Origin: Sistotremastrum niveocremeum HHB9708
Lineage: Eukaryota > Basidiomycota > Agaricomycetes > Sistotremastrales > Sistotremastraceae
Assembly (NCBI GenBank): GCA_001630475.1
Contig: KV419406.1
Location: 268,196-297,970, forward strand
Direction of reading: 5' to 3'
DNA length: 29,775 bases
The notes beneath the pieces are model-generated. The model had not been told where the DNA came from and ran no database searches. It was given only the letters and a program-made list of their open reading frames with translations. Of this stretch, positions 1 through 11,587 are shown piece after piece. Both the position numbers and the translations under genes were made by a program. Every line of letters begins with the position of its first letter. Position 1 is the first letter of the stretch.

Positions 1-57
1 GCGGGCGACTTCGTCAGCTGGTCGGGTCTGGTGACCATGAAGCTACGTGTCGTTTAG
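1..57 (+). CDS. 3' end of a CDS cut by the window edge
   Basis: An open frame runs from base 1 to a TAG at 55-57 and would encode the last 18 residues of a protein whose body lies outside the window. The peptide (AGDFVSWSGLVTMKLRVV) has balanced, protein-like composition, but it is too short to identify. No start or splice acceptor is visible, so this may be a chance open frame. Confidence 0.25.
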   Translation, partial: AGDFVSWSGLVTMKLRVV

Positions 58-1009
58 AGGCACGGGCGCCAGTTGTTGGAACGCTGATCTACTCCTCCGG
101 GAGTCCCCCTTGCTTTCGCCTCTGTTTCTCTTATTCTCTTATTCCTTTGATCATTTCGCGGTGGGGAGATTGGCAGCCCTCCTCAAGACTCGACCCTTCC
201 CCCTTCCCCCTGCCTCCCACTCTGCTCAAACCATGAGCTTTAGTGGGAGGACTCCCATTCATCGATGAGTCCTCATGTCTTGTTTGCTGACACGATTTAC
301 TGATGCATTCTACAGTAGACTTCCACATCGTCTTCCCATTGTTGGAGACAATCAAGGGGATAGAGCCCATGTCTGTCATCTGCACACTCTGGACCATATA
401 ACTAAACGCCCATCCGAAGTTTCTGGACCAGTATATCACAATATTGTACAATCACTCGGCGACTAGTAGCTTTATATCTTATTACGGCATTTATTTGAAG
501 GACAACGGCAATGGATCCGCATACGTTGAAGCATCATGAGGAGACTAAACGTCACCAAAGAAGAACATTCGCGACATGGGAGAGCTCGAGAAAAACCTTA
601 TATATAGTGTATCATGTTGAGATATCTATCAAGGTTGTCAACGTGTTCGGGACTTTGAAAGCGCTGTAATAATCCTTAGTATTGTGTACTTATTTGCAAA
701 CTCATGATATTCGCCTATGTGCTGTACTCCCTTCCAATCAGAGCGGAGACCGTCCCGCCGCGAGTCAAGCCTTGATCTCAACTTGAGCACAGAAGGCAGC
801 AACATTACCCAGCAAGCTTTCGGAGTGGGTTGGCCAAGTCTGAATTCATGGTATTGCGGATGAAAGCAAATTGCACAGAGAATACAGGGTAGAGAAAAGG
901 ATGCAGAGCAGAGAAACAGAGTAGGATGGAAATGGGCTCTATCAACGCGCCAACGGACTCAGCGGGACACGCGGATATTTGAACGGTGCATGTACTTCAT
1001 CTCCACCGC
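58..1009. other. Intergenic, no supported gene
   Basis: About 950 bases without a convincing gene. Short open frames on both strands have no recognisable motif and no consistent splice pattern. The pyrimidine-rich stretch near 110-230 resembles untranslated or promoter DNA. Confidence 0.4.
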
Positions 1010-2491
1010 TCATCGAAGGAAAGTAGATAGGTTGAGAGGGCGAACCTTCAACAAGTCAGCTAGACACGCCGGATCGACTGCATGGTTCACCGAATTCTCA
1101 GGGACTCGGATTTCGGAGAGGGAGGGTAGAACGAAAGATGCATCCACCCGGGACAGAACCGAAACAATCGCTGTGACATTGCCGGCCAAGCAGATGGTTT
1201 CAACGGCTCCATATGCCGCCAAAACATACTGCCAAAACTCGGCGGAACTGATGGCATCATAAAGACGAGAGAGCGCATGATTAGCAACTCGGATCGATTG
1301 CCCAGCATCAATGACTATGGTGAGTTCGCAGGGCTGCACAGATAACTGCGTCGCTAGATTCACCAGGATGTTGGCAATTTCAATCTCGAATCCTTCCCCT
1401 GTGCAACAAAGAGGTCGCAAATCAAGAGAATATGTGTACGATGGTGTTCCGTCGGCCACAAGGTATACGCGATTGGGGTCTATCTCAAGTCGAAGGAGAG
1501 TGGGGCGGATGGGATGTAAAGGAACGTATGGGAAAGGACTAGCGAATGTAGGCGAGAGCCAGGCAAAAGAGTCTTTAGGTCCCCCGCACACCATATTTTC
1601 GTGAATGATGAGCTCCTTGACGGATTGGATATTGACTGTGGATAGAAAGCCTTCTATGAATGGGGTCTCAAAGTGTTTGAGAGTCAACGAGCGACATGCC
1701 ACGAGAGAGATCCAAGTCTCTGGAAAAGTCTCTGGAAAGCAATAGGCGCGATCAGAATAAAGGTTCGAGGCATTATCCTTCGAATGAATGGTGCTGATCA
1801 AAGTCAGCTCCTCCAAGTTTGACAGCGCCGCTAGAGTGGGGAGAAGAGACGCATGTACGTAAGGATTGACTCGCATCACGAGCACTCGAATGCTAGGGAA
1901 ACACTGGAGATCGAAGGACCGTCGAGCGTTGATCCGCACTGAGTCTAGTCCCGGAGCGAACCCGGAGAACAATCCTTGAACTGAGTCGATACTGTGGCCC
2001 AGGTTAAGGGTGAATGACCGAAGTATTGGGGCAGGTGTGTCCAGGCTTCGCGAGAGCGCAGCGCTGCATTGACGATTACAGATCGATATATCCAGGGCAC
2101 GAATCATGCACATGTTCGTAGAGAGAAAAGTCGCCCATCTGTCTTTCTTCGACTTGCTTGCGTTCGTTTTGGGCACTATCAGAGAGACTGACAACGGGCG
2201 CCCCTGTGACCGTCGAAGGTAAAGATCTACGGCCCCAGGCGGCCATTGTAGATGCATAGTGGACCAGATGAATCGACAGCGAGGTTCGAGTAAAACAAAT
2301 GCTCGGAATCCACGATCGCTAGATGTGACTTGGGTGAGCGAAAGCCTACGCAATGCAAGAACGACGTACATGGTACCCAATACCATGGTGTGTCAAATTC
2401 TCTGCTTCGCGGTGGCAAAGGTTTCAGCATCGGACATGTAATATTTGACGACCATGATCAACAACTCTGGCGGCAGATCCCCAAGTTGCAT
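1010..2491 (-). pseudogene. F-box-like protein with in-frame stop
   Basis: Reading leftward from an ATG at 2491, the frame opens with an F-box-type helix (MQLGDLPPELLIMVV). It meets a single TGA at 2393-2395, then stays open in the same frame for 458 codons to the stop at 1010. Past the TGA, segments such as LSLTQV and WSTMHLQWPPGAVDLYLRRS, followed by PLSVSL, match the usual mushroom F-box layout: F-box, a 'LW-STIHL' strand, then leucine-rich repeats ('SNLEELTLIS'). Such proteins normally present substrates to SCF ubiquitin ligases. I found no GT-AG intron that removes the TGA and keeps the frame. Either the gene carries a nonsense mutation (TGG to TGA would fit), or translation starts at Met 2386 without the F-box. 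The F-box/LRR assignment rests on pattern, not on alignment. Confidence 0.55.
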
Positions 2492-3553
2492 TTCGCTCAG
2501 TGAGGTGAAAAGTATAGGATGTAAATGTGGTGAATGTTCAAGTTGCGGTGGTTGCCGGTCACGACTCGGACGATGTTCTTACATTCAGAGGGTCTCAACC
2601 GCTCTCAGCCAGATATACTTTGGAGTCTCTTTGAATGCGCATACACTGGACCAGGCTTGGAGAGTATTTATATGGACGTCAGATCTTCAGAGCCACCAAT
2701 GAACCTTCTACATATCCCTGCCACCCCGAACTGCCAATTTTTACCACGACACTATGATTCAAGTCGTGTTGCGAATGCGATCCAATCTTCACTGAGTACT
2801 GTGTGTGGCTATGAGATAATTCTGATATTCTCCGTTGATTGACTCACTCTGCCTGCAGCCGCTTTTCTTTGCTGTAGCCCTCTTTTCGTTGGTCACGCAG
2901 TTCTGTCTGCCGTCCACTAGCCAAGTCATGAAATTAGCCCCACGCTTCAGCTGCCCTTCGTTCTCCTGAGAAACTCGCTAAAACGATCGTCGCACCATAC
3001 CCCTTTCAAGAGCAGACGAAAATAGGCACTGGGCTTGACGACTACTCTCCCGGTCAAGTCCTATGACTTCGAATTTTCTCTAGAATCCATTCGTACAATT
3101 GACGAGGAACTTGACTGCCTTCACGCCCCTGCTAAGTAGTCGGTGCTGAAGATACTGAAGGCGAGTGAGAAGCTCGTCTCTTGCTTTCACACCACTGAGT
3201 ATGCATGGCAAAACCAGACCTCCTCTCCCCTATAGGCCGCACGCAACTCGCGTCCATGTCTTTGTCTCAAACATTGGTTCGACTTGCTACTAGTATCGTC
3301 TCTGCCAAGCTCCGGCAATGGTTAAAATTGACCTTGATGTCGACAAGCAGAACGATCGATAGTTAGGCAGGCTTTATCAATCGGGCTTTATATTGGTTAT
3401 TTGTTTATCTCTACCGATCTGACATATCTATGCATTGTACTGTATTAAAATCTATGGATCGAGAATGACATGCTGAAGTAACTTCATTCGCTAGCGAATC
3501 TCTCTGGGAGATCTCTTTGCTGCCCAAGACGCCCAGCGCTGCAACCACACCTC
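2492..3553. other. Intergenic, no supported gene
   Basis: About 1.06 kb between the F-box-like gene and the next minus-strand gene. A plus-strand open frame at 2534-2842 has no motif, no partner exon and lies in the promoter side of the upstream gene, so it is not called. Nothing else is seen. Confidence 0.4.
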
Positions 3554-4449
3554 CTAATTGACTGTCGCATCCAGGTCATCCTCTTGTTGTTTGCGACGAG
3601 CTTCGGCCTCTCGTAACTGTACGGCTTCGCGAGTCTCATCTCTTGCTTCAAACACTTGGCGGACCTGTTCGTGTAATTGCTGGGATGGTTGCCGTGTCTC
3701 CGTACTGTTATCATATGCAAGGTCCCCGCGGCGCCGCTGATGGAAGGTATTCAGTAGAGAAGAAAGGTTGTCAGGGATCTGATATTGTGGCAGTCGGTGA
3801 AGTCCGGCATCTTGTAATCTTTGTTCGAGTTTTTTGGACGGCATAGCTACACCAGACAACTTGCAATGAGGAAATACACGTAAGGGCGCGAAAAGTATCA
3901 ACGTAATATGCACTCACATAAGGTAGCAAGCTTGTTTCGGATGCGGGCCCATCATCTTGCCATTTGTGTTTCTGATTCGAGGCAGACTAAGACGGTGCAG
4001 ACAGGAATGTCATCTTCCGTTTAATTGCTGATGATCTGGGGGATCTTACCTTTCCAGATTTACCTTGTAGAACGGTCTAACATGCTTGTCAATGACGGAT
4101 TCACAAAAAATGTGCACAAACTTGCCTCGCCGCCGGATTTTTGATTGTGCAGAGTGGATGTTTCTAGGACCTTGTTCGGTGCTGGAAGCTGGGATCGAGC
4201 TGCAGGAATGCGTTTGGACGGGTGGCAAAGGCGCATGGTTGTCCTTTGATCAATAGGCTTTCCAGGTTCTCTGATGAACCAATCTCCATCTGATGAGCCG
4301 TCGGAGTCGGTATCCAGGTCAGCGTCGTCGGGCGGTACATAGATATCGGGCAAGGTGCGAAATGCCCGGAATTCATGTGCGGGTCGCCGAGGTGGGCTTG
4401 AGTGCAAGGCCCGGTAGTTATCGCTCGCGCGTGAACTAGTAGAAGTCAT
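3554..4449 (-). CDS. Hypothetical protein, four exons
   Basis: I model four exons: 4126-4449, 4050-4076, 3918-3986 and 3554-3859, all joined in phase 0, giving 241 residues. Intron 1 (4077-4125, 49 nt) has a GC donor in perfect AG|GCAAGT context; without splicing, the frame stops at once. Introns 2 (3987-4049) and 3 (3860-3917) have GTAAGA and GTGAGT donors. Intron 3 ends in AAG, and this acceptor, unlike the later TAG, keeps the C-terminal frame. The N-terminal part is Ser/Asp-rich and probably disordered ('DDADLDTDSDGSSDGD'). The C-terminal 60 residues are rich in E, R and Q and probably form a coiled coil. No signal peptide, membrane segment or known domain is visible, and I do not recognise the family. 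It precedes the RNase III-domain gene on the same strand by about 500 bp. Confidence 0.55.
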
Positions 4450-4951
4450 CGTTGCCGCAAAAATAGGAGATAGTCAAGCGCTGCGGTTTAATGTAGGAAA
4501 TTTGAGTGACGAGGGGCTATCTCAGAGGAAGGTGTTCTGAAGGAACTTGAGCGAGGAGAATATCGGAGGCTCCCACTGTTGTCGAAAATTCTCGAGGGAC
4601 CTTCCGTTCGCAATCGCAGAGTCGATCGGATGTAGGATGGCACTAGTATTATATGATTTGTGCGGGCGGCGATGTGATCTTCTTATGAGATGTGAAGGAT
4701 AGTTGAAGCTGTTGATGGACCCGAGGGGCCGAGGGGGCAAGTAGCCAGCGATTGCTGTATAGTACCGTAGAAATACCAAGACGGCTGAAGTGAAGTGCAC
4801 CAGTCACATTTAGACTCCGCCAAAGTCCAAGTGCATCGCGACGCGAACTGGGCCTCAGGGCTGGCAAACTACAGACGCTAAGGTCAAACATTCATGCGTA
4901 TGACGAATATATATCTCGTTGAATGGTATGGCCTATACTGGTGTTTGAACA
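4450..4951. other. Intergenic between two minus-strand genes
   Basis: About 500 bases holding the promoter side of the hypothetical gene and the 3' side of the RNase III-domain gene. Minus-strand open frames at 4522-4800 and 4649-4891 overlap in different frames and show no motif, so neither is called. Confidence 0.4.
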
Positions 4952-6392
4952 TTACAGGGTTCGCTTGTCATGTAAATCCTGAAGAAAGTACGGCGAGATT
5001 ACCAAACGGTTCGTGACCGGATGAACGTGAGGAGTCGTCATCAAAACATGATCGGCTACATCAGCAAGAAGTGCGAACAAAGGTTCCAGTGCAAAGAGCT
5101 GGTGGTTGTTGCTCCGTTCAAAGAACCCTACTGCTGAGATCAAAGCATATGCCATTTGCAGCGCAGAAACCCCAGAACATGACTCGTGGATATGACGGTC
5201 AAGACGCAGTGCGCGGGAGAGGCAGGCCAGGACTTGAGGAGACATGATCAGAGCACATATTTCCTGGAAAGAATAAGCATGAAGCAACAAAGTTGACAAC
5301 AGACGATGTACCGTAAGGTGGAAGACAACCGACCCAATGTCCTCTGAAGTAATGAAGAAAACCTCCAATCTTGACAAGTACCACCCGGAGAGAATGTTGA
5401 CGCGAATGAAACCCTCTGCAGTCTCTGCTCCACGCGAAAAGGGGGGAAGTAAGTTCCCATGCGAGTTAAAAGACATAGCTCTGTCCTTGGGAAGAGAGTG
5501 TCTCAGGCGTTTACCGAGCCTTCTGATCTGAACCCGATTCGAAGAAATGAATGCGCAGAGCTTGTCGATACATCGTGCGTCATAGAAGGTCTTGAGAGGG
5601 AAATAACGAGTTTCAGCGCTCCATCTTTCGAGATCCCGCCTATTTGCGCAAGAATGCAACGCTTTGATGATGGGAACTAGCCAGCCAAACACGGCCGCCA
5701 AACCTCCACTCAACCAAAGCGCTCCGACAAACGCTTCAAATAGATTGGCAAGGATCTTGGGAGGATGGTCGTGGGTGTCTGGGTCGAAGTTTATGATTTC
5801 CAGCCTATCTTCGTCGGAGATGTCGAGGTAAGGATTATTAAGAAGATCCATTTCGACGGCGAAGTGAGCATAGACATGGTTTTGCTGGAGTCTTTCGCTG
5901 CCCTCCTGTCAAAGGTAATCCAGTTGCGTGAGTGAATGCTAGGATGGGAAGAGACTGGATTCATTACCGCATGGTGCCGGGGATTCTTGGTATATCTCTC
6001 GTTCACCTTCGGCACAGCATAATGCATAATCGCGTCCCCCCAAAGCTCTAACAACTTATTCGAAATCTCGCGTGTTCCTGGGTGACTCTTAGCACCGCGA
6101 TTGGGAGAATGGTAAGATGTGGCTCACCTGGAGGAGGGACAAATTTACGGGAAAACCAGGGTGGCAAGTAGTCGTCCCCCCAGCGCTGTTTCCGTTCCTG
6201 ATGGCATTTGAAGATGATTTTTTGGAGTGCATCGGACAGCATGGAAGGGTTAGGAAGGACAGTACCCGTCTTCAGCTGGTATATCGCCTGCTGAGTTGCA
6301 TTTCGACTAAGATTTCGTCTGTATTGTTCCGTTTGATATGGTAGGTCAAACGCTCCGGGATGACTTTGCTTTGGATGTCGTATCGGGGCCAT
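4952..6392 (-). CDS. Divergent RNase III-domain protein
   Basis: Three exons (6128-6392, 5968-6077, 4952-5905) with introns of 50 and 62 nt (donors GTGAGC and GTAATG, acceptors CCCAG and GACAG) encode 442 residues in one frame. The spliced centre reads 'NKLLELWGDAIMHY', about 60 residues, then 'PKILANLFEAFVGALW'. These are the two signature blocks of an RNase III catalytic domain, which cleaves double-stranded RNA. Against the E. coli enzyme, E41, D45 and E117 equivalents are present. E38 appears as K, and D114 appears as N in 'ANLFEA'. Loss of two metal ligands suggests a catalytically impaired or dead copy, like the RNase III-like proteins of mitochondrial ribosomes. The C-terminal ~250 residues are helical-looking with no visible dsRNA-binding domain or second intact motif. 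No helicase or PAZ region is present, so this is not a Dicer. Confidence 0.82.
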
Positions 6393-7180
6393 GACGATTG
6401 GGGGAAATTGAAGATTAAAGCGGAAGTATTGTAAGAGAGAAAGAACGTGATTGTGTAGGGATTAAAAGCAAGGATACAGTATTAGAACATGAAGGTGTGC
6501 GGCAAGGCTGAGCGCTGAGCTCGCGGTTGAGTTTCAAACGCGTCATGGGCCCCGGCCGGACAAAACCGATTCGCAGCATACATGCACGTACTGTAATACC
6601 GTGCCGGGGTATAGGCAAGGTCAATTCTCATTTTCCTGAGATGTCTCAAACCGATAAAGGGAGTGTAATTGGAGGATACAGAAACAACAAAAATACTAGC
6701 GATCGGACTAAATGCGAAGCAAGGATGAGGACTTGTCGAACAGAGTGTACAGAAGGACAGTCAAGTGTAGAAGATACAGAGACGTGTATTGTCATAATCG
6801 TGGTGCCGTTGAGCATTTGATGGTAGAGCAATAATCGAGGTTGAAGGCCACGGCATGAGCATCACCAGCAAACCGACGAGATTGACGCGGCAACAGGACC
6901 CTCCCACAGCCTTCGAATACGAAAGGGAGCCCGTGAATAAAACCGTAACCAATGACGAAGGAGGAGTCCAGGGAAGAGTTGAGGGGCAGGGCGAGCGCAA
7001 AAGACGACCAGAGTAAAAACCGTACGAGAGATTATGCCAAAGATCGGAGAATGTTCGACGAGACCAACGGTAGCCGAATTGAAGGTGTCGAGTGAGGCGG
7101 ATCGAGGAGAAACGGTGCGGATAGTGAACCGAGGAGTGGGCTGCTTCGATACTCTGTTGTAGATACCTAAAATGCGGCTT
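6393..7180. other. Intergenic, no supported gene
   Basis: About 790 bases between two minus-strand genes. It should hold the promoter of the RNase III-domain gene and the 3' end of the RRM gene. Minus-strand frames around 6761-7000 are hydrophobic but have no clear start or splice partners, so nothing is called. Confidence 0.4.
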
Positions 7181-8686
7181 TCAAATGGTCAAATCCTCGA
7201 CTTTCGTAACGTTGGCGTCGATATTCGCCAGGGGAGTAGTACGCGTTCTTGCCTCAAAGGTGTCCTCATCGTCTCGTTTACGCTTGGCGCGCATTTCTTC
7301 AGGAAATGCCGCAGGGGGATCATTCTATATGCAGGTTAAAGGAGTCAGCAAGACTAGGAGAGGTTCTGACTGCGGCCATGAAGCACGATGACTTACCTCG
7401 TTTGACATGAGCGGTTTTGAAGAACCGGCTTGCGTTCCCCGCGCCACGTATGAGGGGTTAATCACGGACTGCGTTTTCGGCGAAGCGTCGACTGCCTTGT
7501 CGCTGGCACATACGCCAAGCGAGGAGGAACCATTTTCACTATCGAAGCTCCTGTCTAATTTGATTTCAGTACTGATCTGTTTCGCAAGAAGCTTAGATTC
7601 ACTTACCGCTTGATGATATTGTGGAAATTTTCTGACGCTTTGGGAGCGGTTGTTCGACCACTGTATGCGACTGGACTTCAGATGGAGTGACTGTCGCCTC
7701 CAGCTGAAGAGGGGCTGAAGCTTGAGTTCTGCCAGGATTAAGCAACGATGATACAGCGCTCATCGCCTTAAGCTCCACGTCGATCTTGCTCTGAGCATTG
7801 GATGACGCAAGGATGTCCGCCTGTGAAGACATTCGCTTAGTCCAAGGAAAATGACGATGTAGAATAGGATCTTCCAACTCACAGATGTTTTCTGCCGTTG
7901 AGCGTCGTAGGCCTCGATGAGACGCTTGGTTTTGGCATTCAAAGGTGCGACTTGTAGTCTCCGTGCCTTGGCCCCGGGACTAAGCGGAGGCAATTCGAGA
8001 CCATTCATGATGTTGAGACATCTGATGAAACTGTCGGGGTCTTCATATTCTACGAAACCGTATCCCAGAGGCACCTTCGAGTGTGGGGGAGATGCCGGTT
8101 TATTGAATCTGACTAGAGATTTCACGGGTCCGCACGTCTACTCTGCAATCAATCAATGTTTGAGATGGAAGAGCGAGCGGCTGACCTCGAAGAGCTGCTT
8201 GAGATATCTATTGGTCACCCCACTGGACACTGAGCGGAAAACCAACGTAGGGTAGTTGGGTGGTTCATCGACAGCAGACCGACCCAGCCGGGTGTCCGCC
8301 GCTGCTTCAAGCCAAGTTTGATCTGTCAAGAAGGGACAGAGTTGAGATGTTGTCGCCTGAGAAGCACCACCATTGAGGTCTGCTCTCGACCTCGGGGCCT
8401 GACTGTTCGTCTGAGGATGTGGTAGTGTCTGTACGGTGGTGGTAGTGGGGGGTAGTGCTGATGTGTTGGACGGTGCTAGGTCTCCAGATGGCGCAACAGA
8501 TCCACCGAGATTGTATGGTAATAATTGTCGTTGAAAAGGTGGAACAAATGACGGTTGAAACTGAGGGACGTGCGCTGGGGTGGAATGCTGCCAGTGTCGA
8601 GCCACTGGACCAAACGTCGAGCTTTGAGCAGTCAAAAAAGAGGGCTGGACTACGCGATGGGGGTGACGAAACCCAGCAGGATTCAT
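7181..8686 (-). CDS. RRM-domain RNA-binding protein
   Basis: Five exons (8186-8686, 7883-8137, 7607-7820, 7397-7554, 7181-7324) are joined by introns of 48, 62, 52 and 72 nt with strong donors (GTCAGC, GTGAGT, GTAAGT, GTAAGT). They give one 423-residue frame. The first 140 residues are Pro/Gln/Ser/Thr-rich and probably disordered. One RNA-recognition motif follows: an RNP2-like strand 'TLVFRSVSSGVTNRYLKQLFE', split across intron 1 from 'TCGPVKSL', then the RNP1 strand 'LGYGFVEYED' with its aromatic residues. Downstream is a helix ('AKTKRLIEAYDAQRQK') and a Lys/Arg/Glu-rich tail with 'PLPKRQK' and 'RAKRKRDD', likely nuclear localisation signals. It probably binds mRNA or pre-mRNA in the nucleus; the target is unknown. 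Restoration of the RRM core by intron 1 strongly supports the model. Confidence 0.87.
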
Positions 8687-9013
8687 AGCGATGAATTGAT
8701 CTAGAGAATGTAGAAGAATGTGATATGCCCGAATAATAGGTACGAGAATGTTCAAGAGCACTACAGTAGGTGCGGAGTACGAATGCTTGTTTCGGTTCGC
8801 CGACATCGACATCTGCATTTGAATTTTGAAAGGCCTTGCGAACGCGTATACGACCTTTCGACAGCACCACTGGCACCAAATATTAATGTGAAAGTGTTGT
8901 TAGTCCTGGAGTTTTACTATCCTGTCTTTTCTGCTCGTTCTGAACCTAAATAGGGTCATCTAAGTCAACCAAAGCTTTGGATCATTCCAGCCCAACAGGA
9001 CGAGAAGAAAGCG
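8687..9013. promoter_or_regulatory. Divergent intergenic region
   Basis: About 330 bases separate the starts of the minus-strand RRM gene and the plus-strand F-box gene, so both promoters must lie here. No canonical TATA box was located with confidence. The minus-strand RRM frame stays open upstream of the chosen Met, so a longer N-terminus is possible. Confidence 0.4.
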
Positions 9014-10775
9014 ATGTGGCCTTGCGACTTTCAGCCCGCATCCTCCCGAGTCTGGTCTACGCCAGAGTTAGCTCGTCTCATTGTATCAAATTTGCAAGTC
9101 CGCGGTGTGGTTCGCAACGCCGATAACACCTTCGATCAAGACTATGCTCTTCGAAGGAACCGCTCCGCGCTTGCGAGTCTCGCGCAAGTGAATATGCTTA
9201 TATCAGAGGTTGCTCTGTCAGTTCTCTATACCCGCTTGGGCGATGGTTCAAGCGATCGGTGGGCTCCAACGCTCATCAACCTCCTCTCAATGTTAGGAAC
9301 TCTTAAGAAATCTGGGAAATTTAGTTGGGTGTGTTCTGTATAATACTTGCTCTCAATGAGTGCGACTTCTGACGCCATTCAGAACTTTGAGCGACCCCTC
9401 GAGCTTTCAGGATGGAGCCGATTCCTTCGTTACGCCCGCTTCGTGAAAACCATTTGCCTCTCACCTGGGTACGCCATGTACAATCCGGACGAAGTCGAGA
9501 AACTCGTACACGGCATTGTTCCAGAGGCATTTCTTGCCATGCATACTGCTCGGCCTGACGCAACGCCAATCTTTCCCTCACTTCGCTACTTCTACGCTGG
9601 ATACGGTGCTCGAGTGGATCCTTCCAATCCGTTTTACGATTTCGTGTTGCAATCCCAGCTAGTCCACTTACAGGTGGTATCTGTGGCCTCTGTCTCGAAT
9701 TTGCTGTCTTATGCAGATCGTTCGTCCAACACACTGCAGACACTACACTTCAATGAGACATCCTACAATCTTCAATCAAGACATCATCACGAGCTTCTCG
9801 CAACCATCGATCGCCTCACGTACCTCACCGATATTCGCATTCCCTCTGCCTTCGTACCTACAGTGTTTCACACCTTGTCCTCCAAGCCAAATCTCCAGCG
9901 TCTCGGGATAACTCAGTTTCGAGGCGAAGCTCACGACGAGCGTTATCATATTGTTTTCCCGAAAGATGGATTCGCCGACCTTGAATCATTCACACTACTG
10001 GATTTCGCTCCAAGACCGCACGACCATTTGACGATTGCCTCTGCTCACTATCAGTTGCGCACGCTGCATTTAGAACTTGCCAAGATCGAACTCGATGATT
10101 ACTGCGATTACTTTTTTAAAAATCAGTCATGGCTTCCCGAACATGGAGAGGCTGTGCATCGAAAGCTACACGAACAATCATTGTTGGCAGCCCAGAAACT
10201 GCCAGCCTGCATTCGACATTTTCGAGCCTTTGCTGACCCTCTCGAACATACGCGATTTCGGTTTTCACACGGATATCCCTTTCTCTCTGTCGGATGAAGA
10301 AATCGACGACATTACTCAAGCGTGGCCGCACCTCGAAAATTTCTCATTCTGCAAGGATGCTGTATACACGGACATTGAAGGGCCAGAACTCACCCCGTCG
10401 GGTTTAATCTCCTTCGCCGAACATTGCCCGTGTCTCCGTACTCTAACTCTTGCCATCAACGCAGAAATCGAACCCGAACACGATCCTACGGAGACACCCT
10501 CATTCAATGACCATTTCTCATGTCTCGACCTGGCATTTTCTCCAATACGGGACTTCTCAGAGGAACTCGCACTCTGCTTGGCATCTCTGCTACCCGATGG
10601 TGCAGTCTTGAAGTATGATGAAGATGAGGGTGGTCGCGAACGCAAGAACTGTCCCAGAGGGGAGGATTGGGAAAGGATGTGCTATGTTGTCACTTCTATC
10701 ATGCAAGAACGAGCTGCAGGCTCTGAAGATACACTACAAGTTTGGGAGAGAGTTATGGATGAACGGAATGGATAG
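9014..10775 (+). CDS. F-box/LRR-like protein with probable frameshift
   Basis: Exon 1 (9014-9328) and the next exon (from 9383) are joined by a clear 54-nt intron (GTGTGT...CAG). Exon 1 has an F-box-like pattern ('VWSTPELARLIVSNL', 'ALASLAQVNMLISEVALSVLYTRL'), and the rest is leucine-rich ('LRTLHLEL', 'FPNMERLCIES', 'CLRTLTLAI'), as in mushroom F-box proteins that select substrates for SCF ubiquitin ligases. The frame shifts by +1 at a run of six T (10112-10117). Before it the product reads '...CDYFF'; after it, in the next frame, 'KISHGFPNMERLCI' continues the repeat to the stop at 10775. With one T fewer, the repeat would run through. A weak 76-nt intron (donor GTTGCG at 10051) is the alternative, but it would delete a good LRR strand. 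Total length is about 560 residues. Assembly error at the homopolymer is possible. Confidence 0.7.
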
Positions 10776-10984
10776 TAAATTTGGTTCCGATACTGCGAAT
10801 CCCGAACAGCATGAAAACGTTTTTGTCTTCCGAGCGCTCTTTAATTCTCGATGCAGCGTCGTAGTAGCTTTGTCCAATACAGTGTTTTTTCTCCCTCACA
10901 TATCATCCTCAGAGTTTGCTATATATTACGCCGACAGCAGACTTGGTCAATGTAAGATTTGAAGGAAGACCAAGATAGGCAGTA

Positions 10985-11587
10985 CTATGGACACGAAGGG
11001 TGATAATAAAAAATGTCAATTCGAATGTCTTCTTTCGCGCTCCCCGACGTCCAACTTTTGACGTCCCTCGATGAAAGCCCCTCGGTCGCAGACGTTGTGT
11101 CATCCCCAGACATGCGGCCCGCCTGAGAAAGTGAGAGTCAGCGTGGGGCACGAAACAGAAGAACAAGAGACTCACCTGTCGGGCAGACCGACTGTGATGC
11201 AGCGCAGAGCGCTGTTCGCAAGCGATGGATGTCCCGCAGCCGCACGACCATGGGCCCATGACCACTGGTTGCCCAGCGATCATCACCACATGACCCCTTG
11301 GCCTCAGACACAAACGGGCAACAATACCCACAGGGTAAGTCGCAAACGTCTCACGACGTCCGAATGCGCAACCCCCACTCAGCACAGCAGCACATCACAG
11401 GTTGACCGAGCGACACAAGCCCCCATCTGATGGGATGGAGACCGTGGTCAGTCATTTGGGTGCAAAGCACGGACCTGATGGCCCCATTCCTCGGGATGAG
11501 GAATGGCGAGCCCACACTTGACGACCTTTCGGACGCCAGGTGAGAGAGTGGAGGGGGACGAGAGAAAGAGAGCTCACATAGTGACAT
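10985..11587 (-). CDS. Possible small multi-exon gene, unknown function
   Basis: A tentative model with exons 11578-11587, 11475-11525, 11399-11426, 11176-11302 and 10985-11122 gives one phase-consistent frame of 117 residues. The best introns are 11123-11175 (GTGAGT donor, CTGAC branch, TTTCTCAG acceptor) and 11427-11474 (branch TGACTGAC, acceptor CATCAG). The others, including a 10-nt first exon and a 96-nt intron, are weaker. The middle exon is Cys-containing ('WSCGCGTSIACEQ'); no domain is recognised. Further 5' exons may lie upstream to about 12013, where another minus-strand frame with a plausible intron begins. Several plus-strand splice-like signals overlap the same region, so the strand itself is not certain. 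Confidence 0.3.

Noticed and set aside
131-451. 106-codon minus ORF near the left edge
   Set aside because: Low-complexity translation of a pyrimidine-rich stretch, no motif, overlapped by plus-strand frames.
3484-3720. Minus ORF overlapping the hypothetical gene
   Set aside because: Shadow frame of exon 4, with no motif.
10112-10117. Programmed +1 ribosomal frameshift
   Set aside because: No known +1 slippery context or conserved stimulator is visible; insertion or assembly error is simpler.
10909-11385. 158-codon single-exon minus ORF as a gene
   Set aside because: It reads across a strong intron (11123-11175), and the frame after the intron differs from the spliced one. Only part may be exonic.
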